The position numbers were made by a program, and so were the translations under genes. DNA of 64,000 nt from Halosimplex aquaticum. Its GTDB lineage: Archaea > Halobacteriota > Halobacteria > Halobacteriales > Haloarculaceae. The notes beneath the pieces were generated by a model, which was given only the letters and a program-made list of their open reading frames with translations, made no database searches and was not told the DNA's origin. Within the stretch, counting starts at the first letter, position 1. Each line of letters opens with the position of its first letter. Below are positions 48,000 to 56,500 of this stretch, piece after piece. The DNA lies in NCBI RefSeq assembly GCF_028747785.1, contig NZ_CP118158.1, forward strand, positions 4,760,347-4,824,346, given 5' to 3'.

Positions 48000-49775
48000 T
48001 CAGCTATCGGACGCGATCCGCTCGCAGACGCGCTCGTGGAGCGTCTCGCGGACGCGGTGGCTGGCCTCGCCGTCGACCCGCACCTCGATGACCTGCGTGC
48101 CGTCGCTCGCGAGTGAGTCGCGATAGGCCTCCGCGAAGCCCTCGGCGTCCTCGACGCGCCGGAACTCCAGGCCGTAGAGGTCGCCGGTCGGTTCGAAATC
48201 GAGGCCGTGGGGCGTCTTGAACTGGTCGGTGAAGGGGGGATCGAACGACTCGATGGGGAGGAGGTGGAAGATGCCGCCGCCGTCGTTGTTGATCAGCACG
48301 ACGGTCGCGTCGACGCCGCAGCGCGCGACCGAGAGGAGGCCGTTCATGTCGTGGTAGTACGCCAGGTCGCCGGTCACGAGCACCAGCGGATCGTCGGTGG
48401 CGCTCCCGGCGCCGAGGGCGGAACTGGTGATCCCGTCGATGCCGCTGGCGCCGCGGTTGCCCAGCACGGTCAGGTCCGCCGGTCGGGGGCGGCCGAACCG
48501 GTCGCAGTCGCGGACCGGCATGCTGTTCGAGACGAACACGGTCGCCGGGTCGGGCGCTTGCGCGACGACCTCGGCGAGGACCGCTCCCTCGAAGAACCGC
48601 TCGTCGGCGCCGGACTCGACGGTGTTCCAGTGGACCGCCTCGGCGCGCTCGAAGCGGTCGCGCCACTCGCCGGAACCCACTCTCGCGTCCGCGCGGTCGC
48701 CCAATCTCTCGGCGAACGCCGAGGCGACGGCCGACGGATCTGCCTCGACGTAGTCGGTGGCCGTGAACTCGGCTTCGGGCCAGTCGCCCGCCGGGTCGAC
48801 CACGACCTGTCGGGCGTCCGCGTCGCGCAGGAAGCGCCGGAGGGCCTTCGACGTGGGCGAGGCGCCGACACGGACCACGAGATCGGGATCGGGCCAGCCC
48901 TCGGCGTCGAGATAGGAGTCGTAGCCGCCGCAGACGAGGTGGTCCTCCGCGAGCGGCCCGTAGCGGAGCCCGGACAGCGGATCGGCGAGCAGCGGCCAGC
49001 CCGTCGCGTCGAGGAGCGCGTCGATAGCGTCCGGGTCGCAGACCCCCGGATTCAGCGGCCCGGCGACGATCAGTCCGCGCTCGGCGGCGTCGGCGGCGGC
49101 CGCCACGTCGTCGATAGCCCGCTCGTCGGGTGTGAGCGTTCCGCCCGCCGTCCTGACGAAGGGGCCGTCTCGACCGTCGCTCCCGAGCGGTGCGGTCTCG
49201 GCGAGCGAGTCGGGCACGTCGCCCGGTCGCTCGACGGGTTCCAGCGGTTTCGCGACGGGGACGTTGAGGTGGACAGGGCCGGGGTTCGCGCCGGTCGTCT
49301 TCGCGACGGCGCGGTCGGCGGCGACCCGGAGCGAGCGGAGCCGACGCGCATCGGGCGCGGGTTCGGGGAGTTCGCGGTACCAGCGGACGGCGTCGCCGTA
49401 GAGCTTCGTCTGGTCGACGGTCTGGTTGGCGCCGCTGTCCGAGAGCTCCGCGGGCCGGTCGGCGGTCAGCACGAGTAGCGGGACGCGGGACTGGTCCGCC
49501 TCGACGACCGCCGGGTGGTAGTTCGCGGCGGCGGTCCCGGAGGTGCAGACCAGCGCCGTCGCTTCGCCCGTGCGTCGGCCCCGGCCGAGCGCGAAGAACG
49601 CGGCCGAGCGCTCGTCGAGCACGGAGTAGGTCCCGACGTCCGGGTGGTCCGCGAAGGCGACGGTCAGCGGCGTCGACCGACTCCCCGGGGAGATACAGGC
49701 GGCGGTGACGCCGCTCGCGACGAGTTCGTCGACGAGCGTTCGACCCCACAGGGTCGCGCGGTTCGGTGCGGTCAC
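48000..49775 (-). CDS. menD: 2-Succinyl-5-enolpyruvyl-6-hydroxy-3-cyclohexene-1-carboxylate synthase
   Basis: A protein of 591 residues of the thiamine-diphosphate family. It begins TLWGRTLVDELVASGVTAACISPGSRSTPLTVAFA, typical of MenD, with the ThDP motif GDLAYYHDMNGLLSV and NNDGGGIFHLLP. It condenses isochorismate and 2-oxoglutarate. The GTG start lies within a 29-base partial tandem duplication (49758-49804), whose upstream copy frames only 10 codons. It is downstream of menF, separated by 46 bases. Confidence 0.93.
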   Translation of the reverse strand: MTAPNRATLWGRTLVDELVASGVTAACISPGSRSTPLTVAFADHPDVGTYSVLDERSAAFFALGRGRRTGEATALVCTSGTAAANYHPAVVEADQSRVPLLVLTADRPAELSDSGANQTVDQTKLYGDAVRWYRELPEPAPDARRLRSLRVAADRAVAKTTGANPGPVHLNVPVAKPLEPVERPGDVPDSLAETAPLGSDGRDGPFVRTAGGTLTPDERAIDDVAAAADAAERGLIVAGPLNPGVCDPDAIDALLDATGWPLLADPLSGLRYGPLAEDHLVCGGYDSYLDAEGWPDPDLVVRVGASPTSKALRRFLRDADARQVVVDPAGDWPEAEFTATDYVEADPSAVASAFAERLGDRADARVGSGEWRDRFERAEAVHWNTVESGADERFFEGAVLAEVVAQAPDPATVFVSNSMPVRDCDRFGRPRPADLTVLGNRGASGIDGITSSALGAGSATDDPLVLVTGDLAYYHDMNGLLSVARCGVDATVVLINNDGGGIFHLLPIESFDPPFTDQFKTPHGLDFEPTGDLYGLEFRRVEDAEGFAEAYRDSLASDGTQVIEVRVDGEASHRVRETLHERVCERIASDS

Positions 49776-49804
49776 GCGGACCTCACCCGGTTCGGTGCGG
49801 TCAC
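49759..49804. repeat. Direct repeat over the menD start
   Basis: cggttcggtgcggtcac occurs at 49759-49775 and again at 49788-49804, 29 bases apart. The upstream copy of the GTG start is out of frame with menD and stops after 10 codons. Confidence 0.7.
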
Positions 49805-49821
49805 CCGCTGGCGGCGTCCGG

Positions 49822-51168
49822 TCATTCGAGCGCGTCGAGGACCGGGCGGTACTTCAATTGCACCTCGTCCCACTCGCGGTCCGGGTCGCTGTCGCCGACG
49901 ATGCCGTTGCCGGCGAACAGCGTGGCCCGTCGACCCGTCGCGACCGCCGACCTGATCGCGACGGCGAAGGTCCCGTCGCCGTCGGCGTCGAACCAGCCCA
50001 CCGGCGAGGCGTACCAGCCCCGCTCGAACGTCTCGGTCTCCGTGATCGTCTCCAGAGCCTCGTCCGGGGGAAGTCCGCCGACCGCCGGCGTCGGGTGCAG
50101 CGCCTCGACGAGCGAGAGGACGTGGTCGTCCTCCGCGAGTTCGGCGGTCACCGGCGTCTGGAGGTGCTGGACCGTCGCGAGCCGGCGAACCGTCCGGTCG
50201 CCCGTCGAAATCGACGTGGCGAACGGATCGAGTTGCGCCTTGATCGCCTCGACGACGAGTTCGTGCTCGTGGCTGTCCTTCGCGCTCTCCTGGAGCTCGC
50301 TCGCGAGCCACTCGTCTTCTTCGGGGGTGTCGCCCCGGCCGGTCGACCCGGCGAGCGCCTCGGTCGTGACCGTCCGGCCGTCGCGGCTGACCAGCCGCTC
50401 GGGCGTCGCGCCGAAGAACTGGCCGCCGCCCTCGGGCGCCACGAGGAACCGGAAGCAGTCGGGGTAGGTCTCCGAGAGGCGAGCGTACACCGCCGGGACC
50501 GACAGTTCGTCGCGCAGGTCGACGGTCAGCGCCTGCGCGAGGACGACCTTCCGGAGCGTCCCGCGCTCGATGCGTTCGACGGCCGCCTCGACCTGCCGGC
50601 GCCAGCCGGCGTCGTCGGGGGTGTACGTTCGTCGCTCGATCCCGGGACCGCCGGTCGGCAGTTCGTCGTCAAGCGAGGCGACGCGCTCGGCCCACTCGCC
50701 GAGTCGCTCGTCGGCGGTCGATGCCGCCGACGGGCCTGTCGCGGTCGCCACGACCCACGTCGATCCGTCGGCGTCCGAGACGACCTGCACGGCTGGGAGG
50801 ACGAACTGCGCGTCCGGGAAGCCGTCCCACTGGGACTGCCCGTCGTCCTTGTCGTCCTCGTGGAAGGCGAAGCCGCCGAACAGGCGCGGTCGCGCCGCGC
50901 GCGGCAGGTCCGACGCGACGGTCCGGCCGGCGAACAGCGCCTCGCCCGCGCGCCGAACGGTGTCGAATCGACCGGGGCCGTCCGCCGCGATCGTCGCCGC
51001 CGACCCGCCCGCGGCGACCTGCTGGCCGGCCTCCGACCAGGCGACCGCCGGTCGGGGGAGTTCGCGCAGGACGGCCCCGACCGGCACGGGGCCGACCTCG
51101 CGGCCGCGCGTCGCGATGGTCGTCTCGCCGGGGTCGACCGACGACTCGTCACCACGCAGAGGTTCCAT
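49822..51168 (-). CDS. menF: Isochorismate synthase
   Basis: A protein of 448 residues with the chorismate-binding domain: FRFLVAPEGGGQFFGATPERLVSRDGRTVTTEALAGSTGRG, AKDSHEHELVVEAI and LHPTPAVGGLPPDEA, ending in AIRSAVATGRRATLFAGNGIVGDSDPDREWDE. It isomerises chorismate to isochorismate, the first committed menaquinone step. It is encoded just upstream of menD in the same direction. Confidence 0.93.
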   Translation of the reverse strand: MEPLRGDESSVDPGETTIATRGREVGPVPVGAVLRELPRPAVAWSEAGQQVAAGGSAATIAADGPGRFDTVRRAGEALFAGRTVASDLPRAARPRLFGGFAFHEDDKDDGQSQWDGFPDAQFVLPAVQVVSDADGSTWVVATATGPSAASTADERLGEWAERVASLDDELPTGGPGIERRTYTPDDAGWRRQVEAAVERIERGTLRKVVLAQALTVDLRDELSVPAVYARLSETYPDCFRFLVAPEGGGQFFGATPERLVSRDGRTVTTEALAGSTGRGDTPEEDEWLASELQESAKDSHEHELVVEAIKAQLDPFATSISTGDRTVRRLATVQHLQTPVTAELAEDDHVLSLVEALHPTPAVGGLPPDEALETITETETFERGWYASPVGWFDADGDGTFAVAIRSAVATGRRATLFAGNGIVGDSDPDREWDEVQLKYRPVLDALE

Positions 51169-51363
51169 CTCCAGGCGCTTAGCACCGTGTGCCTTTCAGC
51201 CTAACTACTTCGCCCGGGCCGCCTCCCTCGCCGTTCGGCCGCGTACGCGACCCGCCGTTGCCGGTCGCCGATCGACCGCCGGAGCGGCCGAAGACCCGGA
51301 CGACTCAAGACGCAAAAATCGCACGATGGGGGGCTGTCCGGGCCGGATATAACCCCCGCCAGA

Positions 51364-51373
51364 GTTAAATACC
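51364..51373 (+). promoter_or_regulatory. TATA box of the RHH gene
   Basis: gttaaatacc ends 27 bases before the ATG at 51400. Confidence 0.5.
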
Positions 51374-51399
51374 CCCTCACCGAAGATTCGACCGATCCG

Positions 51400-51615
51400 A
51401 TGCCCAAGGTTGATCTCACGATCCCCGAACACCTCGAAATGCGCATCACCCAGCTCGTCGAGCAGGGTGAGTTCCTCAACCGGGAGGAAGCCATCGAGGA
51501 CCTGCTCTCGACGGGGTTGAAGGCATACAAGACGAGCGGACCGATGGACGACGACGAGGACGCGGGGTACGAGGACGACGGGATGATGGGCCACGAAGAC
51601 GAGTACGTCTTCTGA
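51400..51615 (+). CDS. Ribbon-helix-helix (CopG-like) protein, DUF7120-like
   Basis: A protein of 71 residues. MPKVDLTIPEHLEMRITQLVEQGEFLNREEAIEDLLSTGLKAY is an RHH DNA-binding domain; the tail (DDDEDAGYEDDGMM) is acidic with a terminal DEYVF. No toxin partner is next to it; it resembles the orphan haloarchaeal RHH family annotated DUF7120. Leaderless start by TATA spacing. Confidence 0.85.
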   Translation: MPKVDLTIPEHLEMRITQLVEQGEFLNREEAIEDLLSTGLKAYKTSGPMDDDEDAGYEDDGMMGHEDEYVF

Positions 51616-51685
51616 GCGCTCGCTGAACACCTGTGTGACCCACTGACGGACAATTCTTAAACCGGCGGTTACCGTACTGGGCCGC

Positions 51686-51964
51686 ATGCACAAGGACGAA
51701 CTGCTGGAGCTACACGCGCAGATGGTGCTGATCAAGGACTACTTCGCCAACCTCGAAGACGTGGACTCGACGCTGTTCGACCCCTACGAGGAACTCGACG
51801 TCACGCCCGACGACGTCCACAAGTCCAAGAGCGAGCACAAACACGCCGTGTTCGTCCTCGGCAACGCCCTCGCCACCGCCATGAGCGAAGACGAGTTCTC
51901 CGACGCCGGCCGCGTCGGCAAGCGCATGAAGGAACTCGCCGAAGACGCCGAGAAGAAGCTCTAG
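51686..51964 (+). CDS. UPF0058 family protein
   Basis: A protein of 92 residues matching the archaeal UPF0058 family: MHKDELLELHAQMVLIKDYF, and HKSKSEHKHAVFVLGNALATAM. Helical, cytoplasmic; function unknown. It lies 70 bases after the RHH gene in the same direction and may share its transcript. Confidence 0.88.
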   Translation: MHKDELLELHAQMVLIKDYFANLEDVDSTLFDPYEELDVTPDDVHKSKSEHKHAVFVLGNALATAMSEDEFSDAGRVGKRMKELAEDAEKKL

Positions 51965-52141
51965 ATCGGCGGTACGTCGCAGACAGTTCGTCCCACTGGG
52001 CTGGGACCCGCGGAACGGGAGACGGGCATCGACGCTACAGTCCCGGCGACCGCCGGGAGTCGGACGGGTGGACGGTCGCGGAGAGGAGGTCGGGTGGACG
52101 GTCGCCGGTGGCTACTTGTCGCTTCCGCGCGCAGTCGACGC

Positions 52142-52932
52142 ATGAGCGTCGCGGACATCGACCGCGAGAGCGAAGCGATCGCCTGTACCATCGACGACCG
52201 CGGGCGACTCGCGGTGACGATCGACCGCCCCGACAGCCTCAACGCTATCGACGACGCCGTCCGCGAGGAGATCACCGCCCTCCTCGACCGCGTCGACGAC
52301 GACGCCGTGCGGTGCGTCACCTTCGAGGGTGCAGGGGAGAAGGCCTTCAGCGCGGGCGCAGACGTCGACAGCGTCGCCGACCGCACCCCGCCGAGGCCAT
52401 CGACGTGACGCCGCTCTACGAAGTCGTCGTGGAGTATCCGCGGCCGACGCTGGCCGCGATCCGGGGATACTGCCTCGGCGGCGGCCACGAACTCGCGCTG
52501 GCCTGCGACATGCGCGTCGCGTCGGCCGACGCCGAGTTCGGCTTTCCCGAGATCAATCTCGGCCTGCTCCCCGGCGGCGGCGGGACGCAGCGACTCGTCC
52601 GACTCGTCGGCGAGGCGCGCGCGAAGGAACTCGTCTTCCGCGGCCACCGCATCGACGCCGAGCGCGCGGCCGACTGGGGCCTGATCAACCGCGCGGTCCC
52701 GCCGGAGGCGTTCGAGGAGACAGTCGAGTCGTACGTGGACGACCTGACCAGCGGGCCGCCGCTGGCCCTGAAGGTCGCGAAGTCGGTCCTCAACAACGCG
52801 GAGGACACCAGTCTCGCCGCAGGGATGGCGATGGAGAGCCAGGGATTCGGCTTCCTGACCACAACCGAGGACTTCGAGGAAGGCCGCCGGGCGTTCCGCG
52901 AGGACCGCGACCCCGAGTTCGAGGGCGAGTGA
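52142..52932 (+). pseudogene. Enoyl-CoA hydratase/isomerase, one frame break as sequenced
   Basis: With one base restored a protein of 263 residues of the crotonase family: AVTIDRPDSLNAIDDA, FSAGADVDSV, ELALACDMRVASADAEFGFPEINLGLLPGGGGTQRLVR with the oxyanion-hole and catalytic Glu, and the C-terminal tail DFEEGRRAFREDRDPEFEG. The break near 52385-52392 splits DVDSVADRTP from AEAIDVTPLYE. It should hydrate enoyl-CoA in beta-oxidation; no other beta-oxidation genes are nearby. Confidence 0.85.
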
Positions 52933-53015
52933 TCGGTCAGCGCGCACGCTGATCGCCGGTCGGCACACGAATCGACTGCCCGAGCGGTTATTCCTGTCGC
53001 GCCCGTATCACGACC

Positions 53016-54365
53016 ATGGAGAACGCGTCCGCGACGGAGTCGGGGATTGCCCGCCCTCCGGGCCCGAGCGGCCTCCCGGTCGTCGGTAGTCTCTTCGAGT
53101 TCGTGCGCGACGAGTACGCCTTCAGAGAGCGCTGCGCCCGCGAGTACGGTGATCTCGCGTACTACGAGGTGCTCGGAACGCCCTTCTACCAGGTCAACAG
53201 CCCCGACGGCATCGAGCACGTCCTCGTCCACAACAACCAGAACTACGTCAAGGGCGAACTGTTCCAGGAGTCGCTCGGGCCCGTCCTCGGCAACGGCCTG
53301 CTCAACAGCGAGGGGGCGTTCTGGCGGCGCCAGCGCCACCTCATCGGCCCGGCGTTCGAACCCGACCGCATCGCCGAGTACGCCGAGACGATGGTCGACC
53401 GGACCGAGGAGACCGCCACGCGATGGCGCGACGGCGCCGTCCGCGACGTGAACGAGGACATGATGGAACTCACCCTCGAAATCGTCGCGGACGCGCTGTT
53501 CGGCGTCGACGTGGGCCGCGACGTGGACACCGTCGCCTCCTCCCTGCAGGTCGTGATGGACTACCAGGAGGGGCTCAGCGCCGACATGCTCCCACTCGAC
53601 GTGCCGACGCCCGGCAAGATCCGCCTCCGGCGCGCCGTCGACGACCTCGAATCTGTCGTCTACCGGATCATCGACGAGCGCGCTCGCAACCCCGGCGACG
53701 ACGTGGTCTCCCGGATGCTCGCCGTCGAAGACGAGTCCGGCGAGGGCATGTCGCGCGAGCAGATCCGCGACGAGGTGATGACGCTCCTGCTCGCCGGCCA
53801 CGAGACCACGGCCCTCGCACTCACGTTCACCACCTTCCTGCTCGCACAGCACCCCTCCGTTGAGGAACGCCTCCTGGCGGAACTCGACGACCACCTCGGC
53901 GGCGACCCGCCGACGGTCGAGGACGTTCGGAATCTCCCGTACCTGGAAACCGTCGTCAAGGAGTCGATGCGACTCTACCCGCCGGTTCCGGGCATCGTCC
54001 GCGAGGCGACCGGTACCGACGAGATAGCGGGCTACACGATCCCAGAGGGCGCGACCCTCTCGATCAACCAGTGGACTGTCCACCGCGACCCGTCACTCTA
54101 CGACGACCCGATGGCGTTCAGGCCCGACCGCTGGACCGACGAGATGGAGCAGTCGCTGCCGCGCCTGGCCTACTTCCCCTTCTCCGCCGGGCCGCGCCGC
54201 TGCGTCGGCGACCGGTTCGCCATGCTGGAGGCGAAGGTCGTCCTCGCGACGCTGCTCCAGCGGTACCACCTCGAACTCGTCTCCGACCCGTCGCTCGACC
54301 TCGTCGCGACGATCACCTCGCGACCGCGGAATCCGGTGTTGATGCGGGTCCACGAGCGGACGTGA
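53016..54365 (+). CDS. Cytochrome P450
   Basis: A protein of 449 residues with every P450 signature: I-helix LLLAGHETTALAL, ExxR in KESMRLYPP, and heme-binding FSAGPRRCVGDRFA with C396 as thiolate ligand. The N-terminus starts RPPGPSGLPVVGSLFEF, without a membrane anchor, so it is soluble. Electron donors are not encoded nearby. The sequence type (CYP-like with PPGPxGxPxxG) resembles fatty-acid hydroxylases in style, but the substrate is unknown. Confidence 0.92.
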   Translation: MENASATESGIARPPGPSGLPVVGSLFEFVRDEYAFRERCAREYGDLAYYEVLGTPFYQVNSPDGIEHVLVHNNQNYVKGELFQESLGPVLGNGLLNSEGAFWRRQRHLIGPAFEPDRIAEYAETMVDRTEETATRWRDGAVRDVNEDMMELTLEIVADALFGVDVGRDVDTVASSLQVVMDYQEGLSADMLPLDVPTPGKIRLRRAVDDLESVVYRIIDERARNPGDDVVSRMLAVEDESGEGMSREQIRDEVMTLLLAGHETTALALTFTTFLLAQHPSVEERLLAELDDHLGGDPPTVEDVRNLPYLETVVKESMRLYPPVPGIVREATGTDEIAGYTIPEGATLSINQWTVHRDPSLYDDPMAFRPDRWTDEMEQSLPRLAYFPFSAGPRRCVGDRFAMLEAKVVLATLLQRYHLELVSDPSLDLVATITSRPRNPVLMRVHERT

Positions 54366-54371
54366 CAGAGA

Positions 54372-54821
54372 TCATCGCCGCTCCGCCGGGTCCTCGTGGT
54401 CTGGAACCCAGGTGAGCCGCCCCAGCGCGTCCCTGAATCGACGGGCCGTCTCCGCGGCGCCCCAGCGGATGGCGAGGACGTACGCGATCAGCGCCGCGAC
54501 GAGGTAGCCGACAGCCACGATCGAGTGGCTCTCGGTAGATAGCGCGATGACGATTACGAGCGGAACCCGAATCGCAGCGTTGGCGGCGAAGAACCCGATC
54601 GACCCCACAGGTCCGGGACGATTGCCGGTGACCTCGGCGGTGGCTATCACGAGCGCACCGAACGCGAACCCCGCCTCCATCGCGGTGAGAGGCAACGGCC
54701 GATTCACCGACTGGACGAACCGGGTCGCGATGGAACCGACTGGTAATCCGACGAAGACGTACGCGACGAGGAGCCCGCCGAGGTCCAGCGCTTCTCCGAC
54801 CAGTCGCCGCTCGTGATCCAT
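54372..54821 (-). CDS. Four-helix membrane protein, hypothetical
   Basis: A protein of 149 residues with about four hydrophobic segments and a charged C-terminus (RFRDALGRLTWVPDHEDPAERR). No domain is recognised. It is convergent with the P450 gene, with stops 6 bases apart. An AT-rich TATA-like gataagataag lies upstream near 54860. Function unknown. Confidence 0.65.
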   Translation of the reverse strand: MDHERRLVGEALDLGGLLVAYVFVGLPVGSIATRFVQSVNRPLPLTAMEAGFAFGALVIATAEVTGNRPGPVGSIGFFAANAAIRVPLVIVIALSTESHSIVAVGYLVAALIAYVLAIRWGAAETARRFRDALGRLTWVPDHEDPAERR

Positions 54822-55280
54822 TCGTTGGCTCTCGTCCTCTTGGGAGTGTAGGTCTTATCTTATCGATATGTAATCTGAGTGGCGGGGATGAGTAAGTCGT
54901 GGCAGGCCTATTCGCTCTGTTGGGCGTGTCTACCTGATCGAATCCCCAGGTCCCCGTGAATGTCCGCCGAGCGAAGCGAGGCGGTTCACCGGACGCGAGG
55001 GAGCATGGCGACCGAGTCGTCCGGCCGTTTTTCCCAAGTTTTTGCGGATGGGGTTCCCGCAGGGAGCGAAGCGACCGAGGAAACCCCATCCGCAAAAAGT
55101 GGTACGGGCGTGGCGGGACTGAGCGAAACCGAAGGTTTCGCGAAGGTCGAAAGACGCCGCAGGCGTCTTTCGGGATTCGAACCACGGTCAGACGTGCTCG
55201 CTCTGCTGCGCGCGTCTTCCCTGATTCGAATCCCGCCATGCCGGTTCAGTCGTCGCTCGCTGTGCTCGCTCCTCCTTGCA
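54822..55280. other. Repeat-rich gap between a membrane-protein gene and tRNA-Arg
   Basis: About 460 bases with no gene. It holds a perfect 17-bp palindromic pair (55039-55055/55082-55098), hairpins at 55123-55141 (8 bp, loop GAA) and 55148-55172 (11 bp, loop GCA), a 15-base copy of the tRNA 3' end (55104-55118), and T-loop-like sequences gattcgaa at 55174-55181 and 55222-55229 and gatcgaatcccc near 54940. Confidence 0.65.
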
Positions 55281-55353
55281 CGGGCGTGGCGGGATTCGAA
55301 CCCGCGATCGAGGGGTTAGGAACCCCTCGCCCTGTCCCCTAGGCCACACGCCC
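55281..55353 (-). tRNA. tRNA-Arg(CCU)
   Basis: A 73-base cloverleaf can be drawn by hand: acceptor GGGCGTG/CACGCCC with G discriminator, D-stem GCCT/GGGC, anticodon stem AGGGG/CCCCT with loop TTCCTAA (anticodon CCT), five-base variable region, T-arm GCGGG TTCGAAT CCCGC. CCA is not encoded. It reads AGG arginine codons, rare in this GC-rich code use. The tRNA lies next to repeats carrying its 3' end. Confidence 0.93.
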
Positions 55354-55487
55354 TACCGGAGCCACCGACCGCCGGGAGAAAAACCCTTGCTGTTGTTCGA
55401 CGGGCTCGTGGGGCGCGAAAAAACCGTGACCGGGGAGACGGTGACGCCTCTGGACGGGTTGTGAAAGAGAGGGAAGAGAGCGGACCG

Positions 55488-55793
55488 TTATTCGCTGGAC
55501 GCCGCCGATTCCTTGTCGGCTTCGCGCTCGGCCTCGGTCTTGAGGATCTCGCCGTCCTCGTCGACGATGTTACCCTCGTCGTCGACAGTCGCGCCCTCTT
55601 TCATCTCTTCGAGTTCCTGCTCGACCTGCTCGCGACCCTTCTGGAACTCGCCCATGGCCTGCCCGGTGGACCGCGCGAGCTTGGGGATCTTGTTCGCGCC
55701 GAACAGCAACACGGCGATCAGCAGGATGACGATCAGCTCAGTCCCGCCCGGCATGCCCCCGACCGGGAACAGGGGGATGAGTGCTTCTTGCAT
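55488..55793 (-). CDS. tatA: Twin-arginine translocase subunit TatA
   Basis: A protein of 101 residues: a short N-terminal stretch, one membrane helix (GTELIVILLIAVLLFGANKIPKLARSTGQAMGEF), the FGxxxxP hinge (FGANKIP) and a long acidic amphipathic tail. It forms the protein-conducting pore for folded Tat substrates such as the DsbA-like protein in this window. A TATA-like ttataatcg lies upstream near 55822. tatC is not in the window. Confidence 0.92.
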   Translation of the reverse strand: MQEALIPLFPVGGMPGGTELIVILLIAVLLFGANKIPKLARSTGQAMGEFQKGREQVEQELEEMKEGATVDDEGNIVDEDGEILKTEAEREADKESAASSE

Positions 55794-55943
55794 CTCTACC
55801 CGACGGTTACTCGGTGCCGATTATAACCTTTTTGCTGTCTATCATGGGGGTAGAACCGCTCTCATCAATCTTTCGCCGCTCCCGGATCCGGACGGGTCGT
55901 CCGGTGGCACAACGCCCTTGCCCGGGGCGACCGACCCTGCGGT

Positions 55944-56420
55944 ATGGTCGACGTCGGAGACACGGCGCCGGAGTTCACCGCACCGCTGGCGAACGGGGAC
56001 GTGGCCGAGTTCACGCTCTCGGAGCGTCTGGACGAGGCGCCGCTCGTCCTCGCCTTCTTCCCGGGCGCGTTCACCGGCGTTTGCACGCACGAGATGGAGA
56101 CCTTCGAGGACCGGCTGGAGGAGTTCGACGACCTCGGCGCGACGGTCTACGGGATCAGCGTCGACACGCCGTTCGCCCTCAACGCGTTCCGCGAGGACAC
56201 CGGCCTGACCTACGGGCTGATAAGCGATACCAACCGGCGAATCGTCGACGCCTACGGCCTGAGCATGGACTTCGCGTCGATGGGCGTCGACGACGTGGCG
56301 AAACGGGCCGTCGTCGTGGTCGACGGCGACCGGGAGGTCCAGTACGCCTGGGTGGCCGAGGACCCCGGGATCGAACCTGACTACGACGAGGTGTACGAGG
56401 CGGTCGAAGAGCTCTCGTGA
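55944..56420 (+). CDS. Peroxiredoxin (AhpC/BCP-like)
   Basis: A protein of 158 residues with the thioredoxin-like peroxiredoxin fold: APEFTAPL, FFPGAFTGVCTHE with peroxidatic C47, GISVDTPFALNAF. No clear resolving cysteine follows, so it may act as a one-cysteine type with an external thiol. It reduces hydroperoxides. It is divergent from tatA with 150 bases between. Confidence 0.88.
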   Translation: MVDVGDTAPEFTAPLANGDVAEFTLSERLDEAPLVLAFFPGAFTGVCTHEMETFEDRLEEFDDLGATVYGISVDTPFALNAFREDTGLTYGLISDTNRRIVDAYGLSMDFASMGVDDVAKRAVVVVDGDREVQYAWVAEDPGIEPDYDEVYEAVEELS

Positions 56421-56440
56421 ACGGGTGCGCCCCGGAGACG

Positions 56441-56475
56441 GTCCGGGTGAGACCCGGACGGGGCAGGGGGTTTTT
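56441..56475 (+). terminator. Hairpin and T-tract after the peroxiredoxin gene
   Basis: Arms gtccggg (56441-56447) and cccggac (56453-56459) pair around tgaga, with ttttt at 56471-56475. The T-run also lies about 26 bases before the next ATG and may double as its promoter. Confidence 0.45.
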
Positions 56476-56500
56476 GCGTCCGCGGGCGGACCGTACTGCC

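Noticed and set aside
51400..51615. A toxin-antitoxin pair led by the RHH protein
   Set aside because: The next gene belongs to UPF0058 rather than a toxin family and the RHH family is usually an orphan.
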